Assembly (NCBI GenBank): GCA_018399455.1
Contig: JAGYOT010000114.1
Location: 1 to 6,435 of the forward strand
DNA from: Desulfobacterales bacterium
GTDB lineage: Bacteria; Desulfobacterota; Desulfobacteria; Desulfobacterales; Desulfosalsimonadaceae
Direction of reading: 5' to 3'
Length of the DNA: 6,435 bases
Positions 1 to 6,363 of the stretch are shown here, piece after piece; positions within the stretch are counted from its first letter, which is position 1; each line of letters opens with the position of its first letter. The position numbers and the translations under genes were made by a program. Below the pieces are notes generated by a model. It worked only from the letters and a program-made list of their open reading frames with translations. It ran no database searches and was not told where the DNA came from.

Positions 1-585
1 GTCTGTTTTGAAAACGTCTGCGAAAAACCGGCCCTCCACGCCTTCGAAGGTATAGCCGGAAATATTTTCCGCTGCCGGGTTCCACGAAAGGATCCTGCCT
101 TGGGTGTCTGTGGAAAGGATCATATCGCTTGCGCTTTCAAAGATGCTTGCCAGATGCCTTTCCATCCGGCGAACCTCTTCGCTGAGCCGGATCTGCTCGG
201 TAACATCCTCCATCAGCAGAATCACGTATTCAACCTGCCCTTGCCAGGAGAACGGCAGGATGCGGTAGTAATAGGTTCTTTTGGTGACCCCGGGCGCGCG
301 GTAGAACATTTTTTGGCCTGTTGTGGGATGGTTTTCCCTGAATACCCGGCGGATCTGGTTCATTGTCTTCATATGATCCAGGATGACATCAGGAAATATT
401 TCGTCCAGGCGGCAGCCGATGGTCGTGGAAAGCGTTTGGCGGCTTTTTTGCAGGAAATTCTGGTTTGCCGAGACAATTCGCATATCAGGGCCGATAAGAA
501 GAATCGAGGAGGGAATGGCCTCCAAAAGCATCTCATAGAGCTTCTTGTAGCGCTCCGAGATTTTTTGGTTCTGCGTTTTTGTCAT
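1..585 (-). CDS. PAS-domain sensor protein, N-terminal part (runs off left edge)
   Basis: The minus-strand frame is open from an ATG at 585 to the window edge (195 codons, no stop). After a short charged helix (residues 1-20) comes a first PAS domain (about 21-131: IPSSILLIGPDMRIVSAN at the start, closing with the typical MEDVTEQ). A linker helix follows (about 132-147), then the start of a second PAS (ASDMILSTDTQGRILSWNPA, then GYTFEGVEG). PAS domains bind ligands or sense redox state, usually in the cytoplasm. No signal peptide or membrane segment is visible in this part. The output domain lies outside, so histidine kinase is the likeliest reading but a diguanylate cyclase or other output is possible. 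The start is uncertain: 585 has AAAGGA close upstream, an in-frame ATG at 597 follows a TAA directly, and an in-frame ATG at 531 would remove the overlap with the preceding GvpF/L gene while keeping the PAS domain. Confidence 0.85.
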   Translation of the reverse strand, partial: MTKTQNQKISERYKKLYEMLLEAIPSSILLIGPDMRIVSANQNFLQKSRQTLSTTIGCRLDEIFPDVILDHMKTMNQIRRVFRENHPTTGQKMFYRAPGVTKRTYYYRILPFSWQGQVEYVILLMEDVTEQIRLSEEVRRMERHLASIFESASDMILSTDTQGRILSWNPAAENISGYTFEGVEGRFFADVFKTD

Positions 586-1396
586 TATCCTTTCCATTTA
601 AATCCCCGCCTGTGACAAAGTTGTAAGGAGGCCAGGAGCCGCTGAGGAGAAATTTTGCGTGTTTGAGCCGGCTTAGTTCCTGGAATCGAAATTTGAATTG
701 TTCCATGAATTTTCGCGGAACGAGAAAATAGAGCGATACAACCGTCCGGGCCGCGTTGTTATTTAAAAATCCGGGAGCCACATACTCGGTTTTGCTCTCT
801 GTAAAGAGACCTGAAAAGACTTTGCGGCAATTTTTGGCGGCCTCATCCATTTGTTCGGCATACTGCTTTTCCTGCTGGTAACAGGCCTTTCTGGCGGCCA
901 GGTAATCTTTGCCACTGGTTGACTGCCTGCCCTGCGCCCTCGCATTTTCAGCAGGCGCTGATCGGTTTTTTATACGGCCGTTTTCCAACCCGGAAACAGT
1001 TTTTTCCTCCCTGGTTCCCGAAACTTCCAACAAAACCCGGACGCCCATTTCCACGCAGCCGTCCAGTTTTCTAAGAAGGCTAATATAATGCTCACGGTTA
1101 CTTTCAAGCATACGGGTAATTTGGTGTTTTCTTTCGAAAAAGGCCCCGTAGCGCATGGGGATGATTCCGCTTACGGCCGGGTGGGAGTGAAGCTGCTCGA
1201 CCATTTTTTTGTAGGCAAGAATATGAGAGACATCCGGCTTTGTTTCTCCCGGCAAAATCCCGGAAATAACAGCCTTCAAGCCGCTACCGGAGATGATGCG
1301 CACGAGCCGGTCGTTTATTTTTAACTCGCGCGGCGGCTTCTGATTTTCCGGGCTTTGGAAAATGCAGTAAAGAATGTATCTCCGCTCCGGCTTCAT
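533..1396 (-). CDS. gvpF/L: GvpL/GvpF family gas vesicle protein (copy 2)
   Basis: A 287-residue GvpF/L-family protein; the family is needed for gas vesicle assembly, is a minor vesicle component, and is thought to act early in nucleation with GvpA. Visible family marks are RYILYCIF at residues 6-13, the IIPMRYGAFF segment at 78-87, GCVEMGVRVLLE at 113-124, the GKDYLAARK segment at 162-170 after a charged, low-complexity linker (about 128-160), and the C-terminal SGSWPPYNF at 252-260. The ATG at 1396 overlaps the stop of the preceding GvpF/L gene in ATGA, with GGAGG seven bases upstream. It differs strongly from its neighbour, so the pair is not a recent duplication. A tail of about 27 residues follows the WPPY motif, where the family usually ends soon after; its last part is read in a second frame over the start of the PAS gene. 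F and L types cannot be separated here. Confidence 0.92.
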   Translation of the reverse strand: MKPERRYILYCIFQSPENQKPPRELKINDRLVRIISGSGLKAVISGILPGETKPDVSHILAYKKMVEQLHSHPAVSGIIPMRYGAFFERKHQITRMLESNREHYISLLRKLDGCVEMGVRVLLEVSGTREEKTVSGLENGRIKNRSAPAENARAQGRQSTSGKDYLAARKACYQQEKQYAEQMDEAAKNCRKVFSGLFTESKTEYVAPGFLNNNAARTVVSLYFLVPRKFMEQFKFRFQELSRLKHAKFLLSGSWPPYNFVTGGDLNGKDNDKNAEPKNLGALQEAL

Positions 1397-2199
1397 TTTT
1401 TAGCCTCCAGAGAGGGGCAGAAGCTGTATGGGGGCCAGGGCCCGGAGTACTCGAACGTCAGGCCTACTGGTTCATTCTGGATCTTTGCCTGAGACACCCT
1501 GGAGCAAAACTCGGCGTGGCGATCCTTGTCCACCAGAAATGCCCAGTTTAGAATCATGTCGCTGTCCATGCCCGAGATCTCCCTGCCAAGGACTTTGCGC
1601 TCACTAAAGTCAAAGGCGCAATCCTTCAAATTGCTCCAGACATCGTCACTGATCTTTTTTAACCGGCTTTTTAGTTTTTTTTCTTCACCGGCCATAATTT
1701 GTTTTTTTTGAAAATACTGTTTTCCCGGAGATACGGAAGGAGCTGCTTCCCGGTTTTCGGAGCCGGGGTCAACAAGGCTTTTTTGGGCCAGTTTTCTGTC
1801 CAGGAAAGCTTTTACGGACCATTCCTGCTTTCCGGCCGTTCGATCCAGAAAATTGCCAATGGCCTCATGGTTCTGCTCCATGAAATCTTCAAGCGCCCGG
1901 GCAGAAGAAAAAACAGCTCCGAACTGTGCCGGCAGCACGGGGGAATAATGCATTATCTTTTCAATTACTTTTTCGTGCAGCGAAACCCGGGGCCCTATCC
2001 ATGAAAGTTCCTGTTTTAATTCCTCGGCCTTTGGCCCACAGAATTCCTCAAGGGGGACCCTGCTTGCTATGCCTGCAATGTCATTATGCCCGTAGATGAA
2101 AAGACCGGCACCGCCCAGGCCTTTGCCCTCGATTTCAGAGACCAGCCCGGTTCTTGCCAGGCAGTAGAGATATATGGCCGATTCTTTGTCTGTCTGCAT
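1393..2199 (-). CDS. gvpF/L: GvpL/GvpF family gas vesicle protein (copy 1)
   Basis: A 268-residue GvpF/L-family protein. N-terminal domain: IYLYCLAR at 9-16, LHEKVIEKI at 74-82, and VLPAQFGAVF at 88-97, equivalent to the usual P-x-R/Q-F-G-x-x-F segment. EWSVKAFLD at 126-134 matches the conserved family strand. A charged linker (about 136-157) leads to PGKQYFQKKQ at 158-167, a helical lysine-rich stretch, and a C-terminal ferredoxin-like half that closes with SGPWPPYSF at 252-260. The start at 2199 is supported by AAGGAGGAA (GGAGG ten bases upstream). It lies 33 nt after the CDC48-type gene and overlaps the next GvpF/L gene by 4 nt, so the three are very probably co-translated. As part of the gas vesicle set it is expected to contact GvpA during assembly (family knowledge). 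The linker codons contain two runs of eight adenines on the coding strand. Confidence 0.93.
   Translation of the reverse strand: MQTDKESAIYLYCLARTGLVSEIEGKGLGGAGLFIYGHNDIAGIASRVPLEEFCGPKAEELKQELSWIGPRVSLHEKVIEKIMHYSPVLPAQFGAVFSSARALEDFMEQNHEAIGNFLDRTAGKQEWSVKAFLDRKLAQKSLVDPGSENREAAPSVSPGKQYFQKKQIMAGEEKKLKSRLKKISDDVWSNLKDCAFDFSERKVLGREISGMDSDMILNWAFLVDKDRHAEFCSRVSQAKIQNEPVGLTFEYSGPWPPYSFCPSLEAKK
1404..1408 (-). promoter_or_regulatory. Ribosome binding site of GvpF/L copy 2
   Basis: GGAGG on the minus strand, seven bases before ATG 1396, lying within the last codons of GvpF/L copy 1. With the ATGA overlap it fixes the start and suggests coupled synthesis of the two proteins. Confidence 0.75.
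1675..1709 (-). repeat. Two A8 homopolymer runs in GvpF/L copy 1
   Basis: On the coding strand there are eight adenines at 1702-1709 (in the FQKKQ codons) and again at 1675-1682 (in the EEKKLK codons), 19 bases apart. They fall in the charged segment between the two conserved halves of the protein. Such runs can cause polymerase slippage, but the frame is intact here and lysine-rich coding alone can explain them. Confidence 0.6.
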
Positions 2200-2207
2200 T
2201 GCGACTT

Positions 2208-2216
2208 TTCCTCCTT
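2208..2216 (-). promoter_or_regulatory. Ribosome binding site of GvpF/L copy 1
   Basis: AAGGAGGAA on the minus strand in the 33-nt gap after the CDC48-type gene, with GGAGG ten bases before ATG 2199. The rest of the gap shows no promoter or terminator, so both genes share a transcript. Confidence 0.75.
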
Positions 2217-2232
2217 TATCCCATCTGTCCTG

Positions 2233-4380
2233 TCAAACATTGATTGCCCTGATCCTGTGCTGTACCGGCCCGCTTTTTGTCTCCTGCAGGGCATGGTCCA
2301 TGTCATGGCGCTCGATCAACACGTTTGGCTCATCATCTTTCCCGCCTGCCTCCACCGCCCGCCGTACGGCTTCCAGAGCTGCCCTGGCGCAGACCGATGA
2401 AATCTCCGCTCCGCTGAATCCGTCCGATTTGGAAGCCAGGTCCGCAAGATCGATGTTTGAAGCAAGGGGCTTGTTTCGGAGATGCACTTCAAAGATGCTT
2501 CGACGCTCTTTTTCATCCGGCATGGGTATCTCCAACATCTCATCAAAGCGGCCGGGCCTGAGTACAGCCGGGTCCAGCATGTCCATCCTGTTGGTGGCTC
2601 CCATCACCAGCACGCCTTTCAGCTCCTCGATTCCGTCCATTTCGGCCAGAAACTGGCTCAGGATGCGCTCGGCCACATTAGAATCCGTTGAGCCGCTCCC
2701 CCTCTTAGGGATCAGGGCGTCTATTTCGTCAAAGAAGATAATACAGGGAGAGGCCTGCCTTGCCTTTCGGAACACCTCTCTTACTTCCCGTTCCGATTCC
2801 CCGACATACTTGGAAACAAGAGCCGGTCCCTTGACTGAGATAAAATTGACCTTGCTTTCATTGGCGATCGCCTTTGCCAGCAGCGTCTTGCCGCATCCCG
2901 GGGAGCCGGTTAAAAGGATACCTTTTGGGGGTTTTATGTCGGCCTGTTTAAAAAGTGCCCCGTATTTCAGCGGCCATTCCACGGCTTCGGCCAAACGGGA
3001 CTTTGCCTCCTCCAAACCGCCCACATCCTTCCAGTGGACATTGGGCACCTCCACAAATACTTCCCTTATGGCCGAGGCTCCCACTTCATTTAATGCCGAC
3101 AGGAAATCGTCCATATATACCTGGAGTTCTATCAGTTTTTCATAAGGAATTCGGGTAATTGAATAATCGATATCAGGCATGATCCGCCGCAGGCAGATCA
3201 TGGCCGCCTCCCGGCAAAGCGCTTCCAGGTCGGCGCCCACAAAGCCGTGGGTGATTTCCCCCAGAAACTCCATATCCACATCTTCGGCCAGAGGCATTCC
3301 CCGGCTGTGGATTTCCAGGATTTCCAGTCTTCCATTGCGGTCAGGGATCGGAATCGATATCTCCCGGTCAAAACGTCCCGGACGGCGCAGCGCCGGATCC
3401 AGGGTATTGGGAATATTGGTGGCTGCAATGACGACAATATCCTGTCGTTTGGTCAGCCCGTCCATCAGGGCGAGAAGCTGGGCCACGACCCTTTTCTCCA
3501 CCTCTCCCACAACCTTTTCCCGCCTGGATGCAATGGCGTCGATTTCGTCGAGAAAGATAATGCTGGGTTTTTTCCTGGCAGCTTCTTCGAATATTTTCCT
3601 CAGGTGTGCTTCACTTTCCCCGTAAAATTTATGAATCACCTCTGGGCCGCTTATGGAAAAGAAATTGGCTTCGGTTTCATGGGCGATAGCACGGGCTATC
3701 AGGGTTTTTCCGCAACCCGGCGGCCCGTGAAGAAGAACCCCTTTGGGTGCATCAATCCCCAGTCTTTTGAATACTTCCGGGTAACGAAGCGGCAGTTCGA
3801 TCATTTCACGTATGCGCGGCAGTTCAAGCCTTAATCCTCCTATTTCTTCATAGGATACGCCTCTTGCAGCCTCTTCTTCGCGGTTTTCCCCGATTCCTAT
3901 ATCGGTCTCTGGGGTCAGCAGTACAGGCCCTTTGGGGACTGTATATTCCACTTTGAAATCTGCCGCCCGGCTTCCAAACAGCATGGCACGGATACGGGTT
4001 CCTTCAATCACCGGCAATCCATCCAGCAGGCTCTGGATGTATTTAAGGTCGCGGGCGTACGGGGTAATGGTGACAGGAGCAAGTTGTATCTTCTTTCCAA
4101 GTGAAACCTCTACTTTCCGGACCTCTACAAATTCATCAAGCCCCACGCCTGCGTTTTCCCTGCTGAGCCCGTCGATCTGAATGCGGGATTGTTCGCGGAT
4201 CTCCTTGTATGCCGGCATTGCCTTGCATACGGTTTTTCGCTTTCCTGAAATCTCAATCACATCCCCGATAGCGAGGTTCAATTTTTCAAGGTCCTCGGGA
4301 CCCATTCGGGCATAGGCCTTTCCAATGTCCTTGCCAAGGGCTTCCGAAACTTTCAGTTTTAAGAATCCGTTTTCATTCAT
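2233..4380 (-). CDS. CDC48/VAT-family tandem AAA+ ATPase
   Basis: A 715-residue type II AAA+ unfoldase with complete CDC48/p97 architecture. The N-domain (about 3-170) has the double-psi barrel signatures GDVIEISGKR and SRENAGVGLDEFVEVRKVE. D1 has Walker A GPPGCGKT (219-226), pore loop KFYGES (from 251), Walker B IIFLDEID (274-281), sensor N322 and arginine fingers R333/R336. D2 has Walker A GSPGCGKT (492-499, Ser for the usual first Pro), pore loop KYVGES (from 524), Walker B IIFFDEID (547-554), sensor N597 and fingers R608/R611. Both rings therefore look catalytically intact. The C-terminus (RAINV) has no hydrophobic-Tyr-X proteasome-docking motif. I chose ATG 4380 over the in-frame GTG at 4392 because AAAAGGTGA, the evident ribosome site, covers that GTG. 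The gene lies between GvpH-like Hsp20 and GvpF/L genes, which suggests hexameric ATP-driven remodelling or disassembly of gas vesicle proteins; the substrate is inference. Confidence 0.96.
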   Translation of the reverse strand: MNENGFLKLKVSEALGKDIGKAYARMGPEDLEKLNLAIGDVIEISGKRKTVCKAMPAYKEIREQSRIQIDGLSRENAGVGLDEFVEVRKVEVSLGKKIQLAPVTITPYARDLKYIQSLLDGLPVIEGTRIRAMLFGSRAADFKVEYTVPKGPVLLTPETDIGIGENREEEAARGVSYEEIGGLRLELPRIREMIELPLRYPEVFKRLGIDAPKGVLLHGPPGCGKTLIARAIAHETEANFFSISGPEVIHKFYGESEAHLRKIFEEAARKKPSIIFLDEIDAIASRREKVVGEVEKRVVAQLLALMDGLTKRQDIVVIAATNIPNTLDPALRRPGRFDREISIPIPDRNGRLEILEIHSRGMPLAEDVDMEFLGEITHGFVGADLEALCREAAMICLRRIMPDIDYSITRIPYEKLIELQVYMDDFLSALNEVGASAIREVFVEVPNVHWKDVGGLEEAKSRLAEAVEWPLKYGALFKQADIKPPKGILLTGSPGCGKTLLAKAIANESKVNFISVKGPALVSKYVGESEREVREVFRKARQASPCIIFFDEIDALIPKRGSGSTDSNVAERILSQFLAEMDGIEELKGVLVMGATNRMDMLDPAVLRPGRFDEMLEIPMPDEKERRSIFEVHLRNKPLASNIDLADLASKSDGFSGAEISSVCARAALEAVRRAVEAGGKDDEPNVLIERHDMDHALQETKSGPVQHRIRAINV

Positions 4381-4388
4381 TTGAGAAA

Positions 4389-4397
4389 TCACCTTTT
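4389..4397 (-). promoter_or_regulatory. Ribosome binding site deciding the CDC48-type start
   Basis: AAAAGGTGA on the minus strand, with AGGTGA eight bases before ATG 4380. An in-frame GTG at 4392 is part of this site, so a start there would add four residues (MISQ) without a ribosome site of its own. Confidence 0.7.
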
Positions 4398-4403
4398 AAT
4401 TGC

Positions 4404-4444
4404 GGCCGGTGCCGTTTACTGTCCGGCCTTCAGCCAGACCGGCC
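4404..4444 (-). repeat. Nested inverted repeats between the Hsp20 and CDC48-type genes
   Basis: In the 65-nt gap (4381-4445) the mRNA can form two overlapping stems. The outer one pairs GGCCGGT (4438-4444) with ACCGGCC (4404-4410), seven perfect pairs. The inner one pairs GTCTGGC (4433-4439) with GCCGGAC (4421-4427), seven pairs including one G-U, with a five-base loop. They share bases 4438-4439 and GGCCGG occurs twice, so alternative foldings compete. No U-tract follows, so a classical intrinsic terminator is unlikely. It may instead be a processing, stability or attenuation element that sets the chaperone to ATPase ratio; this role is inferred. Confidence 0.55.
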
Positions 4445-4445
4445 C

Positions 4446-4949
4446 TTACATTTCACACCGGATCTCGAGTATGCCGTTGTTGCATGAAACCTGCATCTTT
4501 TCCCGGGGATAGGAGCGGGGCAGCCGGACTTCCTTGTGATATTTCTTGTCCCCCTTTTCTGCATGAATCACGAGAATGTCGTCCCTTACCTTCAAATTCA
4601 CGTTCTCCGGGCTGATGCCGGGCATTTCCGCCACCACGAGGGTGTGATCGTCTTCCTCGAATATGTCGACCACTGGCTCCCGTGTTTCTTCGACAACCGT
4701 TTCCCCGGATTTCTTGTCCCGCCGGATATTGCCGAAAGGCTCGACCGTCACTTCCTCGCCTCCCACACCCATTTTGACCGAAAAGCCGTAGACCCCTTTT
4801 ACTCCCTTTTCCTGTCCTTCTTTCCAGTGGATTTCACCGGTCCTGGACAGCTGTTCCCCCTTGTCTGCCAATTCGCCCAGCTTTTCCACCAGGTCTGTAA
4901 AACCTTTGAAAATGCCTTCAAAACCGGACTCCTCACGTTTTTTAACCAT
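4446..4949 (-). CDS. gvpH: GvpH-like Hsp20/alpha-crystallin small heat shock protein
   Basis: A 167-residue small heat shock protein of the gas-vesicle (GvpH) type. The N-terminal half is the GvpH-like part: a VKKREESGFEGIF start, the helix LVEKLGELADKGEQLSR (20-36), then KGVYGFSVKMGVGG (51-64) and VEPFGNIRRD (69-78). The alpha-crystallin domain runs from about 90 to the end, with VVAEMPGI (105-112) and the closing NNGILEIR (157-164), the usual G-x-L signature. The protein stops right after this strand and has no C-terminal I-x-I/V tail, which in other small heat shock proteins links dimers into large oligomers, so it may stay as small oligomers. Such proteins hold unfolded clients without ATP; here probably vesicle proteins. 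I chose ATG 4949, eight bases after GGAGG, over an in-frame GTG at 4958 inside the ribosome site. It overlaps the response regulator stop by 8 nt. Confidence 0.92.
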   Translation of the reverse strand: MVKKREESGFEGIFKGFTDLVEKLGELADKGEQLSRTGEIHWKEGQEKGVKGVYGFSVKMGVGGEEVTVEPFGNIRRDKKSGETVVEETREPVVDIFEEDDHTLVVAEMPGISPENVNLKVRDDILVIHAEKGDKKYHKEVRLPRSYPREKMQVSCNNGILEIRCEM

Positions 4950-6363
4950 TATGATCACCTCCGTTTGTATTGATTCCGAGTTGTTTGATTTTTGTATGGA
5001 CGGTCTTGTTATCGATTTGAAGTATTCTGGCCGCCTTTGCTTTGTTTCCTCCCGTGTGCCGCAGCATTTTCAGCAGTACCTCCCTCTCCACGGAAACTGT
5101 GTTGCGGGATACTATCTCCTTAAGAGAAAGGCCTTCAAAGGGGGCTGTTTTATTGTTGGGGGCGGATGCCGTCCTGGCAGTTGCAGCCGAGCTGTGCAGC
5201 TCGAGGTGTTTTTCCGTAATTGTTTCATCATCTGCAAGCAGTGCGGCCCGGCGAATAACGCTCCTGAGTTCCCTGGCGTTTCCCGGCCAGTCATGTTCAA
5301 CCAGCATTTGCATGGCCGGCTCCGAGAAATCTTTTGCCCCCTTTTTTAATTCAGCACCGGTGATGTCCAGGAACTTTTTGGCCAGGTAGGGTATATCTTC
5401 TCTGCGTTCGCGAAGCGGGGGGACCCGGAGGCTGAATTCATTTAGCCGATAAAAAAGATCCTTCCGGAACATCCCCGCCGATACCTTGGCGGCCAGGTCC
5501 TCGTTGGTTGCCACCAGCAGGCGGACATCCACATCGACCGGGCTTGTGCCACCGATCCGGTATATTTTCTTTTCCTGAAGCACCCTCAAAAGTTTCGCCT
5601 GGGCGTTCAACGGCATATTGGAAATCTCATCCAGTAACAAGGTTCCCTGTCTTGCAGCTTCAAATTTTCCCTGCGCTCGTTCCTGGGCGCCTGTGAAAGA
5701 TCCCTTTTCGTGTCCGAACAGTTCATTTTCCAGCAGGGTTTCGGATATCGCCCCACAGTCCACAGGCTGAAACGAAGCATCCGACCGGTGACTGTTGTTA
5801 TGAATGGCCCTGGCCACAAGCTCCTTTCCCGAACCCGTCTCACCGGATATGATCACGGTCAGATCCGAGTCGGTCACACAGTTGACCAGGGGAATAAGTT
5901 CGCCGACCGCCTCGCTCGGGCCCATATTTTCACTTAAGGAAACGTTTCTCTGCATGTGTTCGGCCAAAAACTTCCCTTTCAGCTTTTGGCGACGCTCATC
6001 CATGGCCCTGCGCAATACCCGTATAGTTTCGTCGTGCTGAAAAGGCTTTACGAGATAATCATACGCCCCGGCCTGCATGGCCTCCACGGCTCCCGGAATA
6101 TCCCCGTAGCCTGTAATGAGTACAACCGGGAGTTCAGGGTCCAATTTTTGAAGACTTTTGAGCAATTCCATGCCGTCCATTCCCGGCATTTTAATATCCG
6201 AGAGCACCACGTCCGGTTTCCCCGTACGCACTGTTTTTAGGGCGGATTCGCCTTCGCTTGCGGTGAGAACGGAAAATCCTTCTCTTTCCAGGAGGTGCGA
6301 AATCAATTCACGAAACTCTGATTCATCGTCTACGAACAATACCTGCCCGGCTTGTGGATTCAT
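4942..6363 (-). CDS. Sigma-54-dependent response regulator (REC-AAA+-Fis, NtrC family)
   Basis: A 473-residue cytoplasmic enhancer-binding transcription activator. Receiver domain (about 6-120): acidic pair D12/D13, phospho-acceptor D56 in LSDIKMPG, T84 and K106. Central sigma-54 interaction domain (about 145-385): Walker A GETGSGKE (174-181), sigma-54 contact loop GSFTGA (221-226; Ser in place of the usual first Ala of GAFTGA), Walker B GTLLLDEI (240-247), sensor I VATN (284-287), FRKDLFYRLN (299-308) and sensor II WPGNARELR (359-367). After a low-complexity linker (about 391-408) a Fis-type helix-turn-helix ends the protein (GGNKAKAARILQIDNKTVHT, 438-457). All catalytic residues are present. 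Start ATG 6363 has GGGAG seven bases upstream and overlaps the previous gene in ATGA. It is followed by the chaperone gene with 8 nt overlap, so it probably controls a sigma-54 promoter of the gas vesicle genes outside this window; its targets are not visible here. Confidence 0.96.
   Translation of the reverse strand: MNPQAGQVLFVDDESEFRELISHLLEREGFSVLTASEGESALKTVRTGKPDVVLSDIKMPGMDGMELLKSLQKLDPELPVVLITGYGDIPGAVEAMQAGAYDYLVKPFQHDETIRVLRRAMDERRQKLKGKFLAEHMQRNVSLSENMGPSEAVGELIPLVNCVTDSDLTVIISGETGSGKELVARAIHNNSHRSDASFQPVDCGAISETLLENELFGHEKGSFTGAQERAQGKFEAARQGTLLLDEISNMPLNAQAKLLRVLQEKKIYRIGGTSPVDVDVRLLVATNEDLAAKVSAGMFRKDLFYRLNEFSLRVPPLRERREDIPYLAKKFLDITGAELKKGAKDFSEPAMQMLVEHDWPGNARELRSVIRRAALLADDETITEKHLELHSSAATARTASAPNNKTAPFEGLSLKEIVSRNTVSVEREVLLKMLRHTGGNKAKAARILQIDNKTVHTKIKQLGINTNGGDHNG
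4955..4962 (-). promoter_or_regulatory. Near-perfect ribosome binding site for the Hsp20 gene
   Basis: GGAGGTGA on the minus strand, an excellent match to the 16S rRNA 3' end, with GGAGG eight bases before ATG 4949. It sits inside the last codons of the response regulator (which read GGDHNG), so initiation is probably coupled to termination there. It also contains an in-frame GTG (4958) that should not be taken as the start. Confidence 0.8.

Noticed and set aside
221..240. CRISPR, insertion sequence or tRNA signals in the window
   Set aside because: No direct repeat array, transposase-like protein, terminal inverted repeats or cloverleaf was seen anywhere; the window is almost fully filled by the minus-strand genes.
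100..615. Plus-strand open frame of 171 codons at the left end
   Set aside because: The opposite strand encodes a clear PAS domain protein, and the plus-strand translation shows no recognisable domain.
2174..3145. Long plus-strand open frame (323 codons) opposite the CDC48-type gene
   Set aside because: It is antisense to conserved AAA+ sequence, is rich in Ser/Arg/Pro as expected for a shadow frame, and shows no domain pattern.
4381..4392. GTG at 4392 as start of the CDC48-type protein
   Set aside because: The GTG is part of the AAAAGGTGA ribosome site for ATG 4380; no separate site precedes it.
4404..4444. Intrinsic terminator after the Hsp20 gene
   Set aside because: Stems are GC-rich but are followed by AGTAAACGG or GCAATTAAAAGG rather than a run of U, and the next gene starts at once in the same direction.
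4950..4958. GTG at 4958 as start of the Hsp20
   Set aside because: It lies inside the GGAGGTGA ribosome site that serves ATG 4949.
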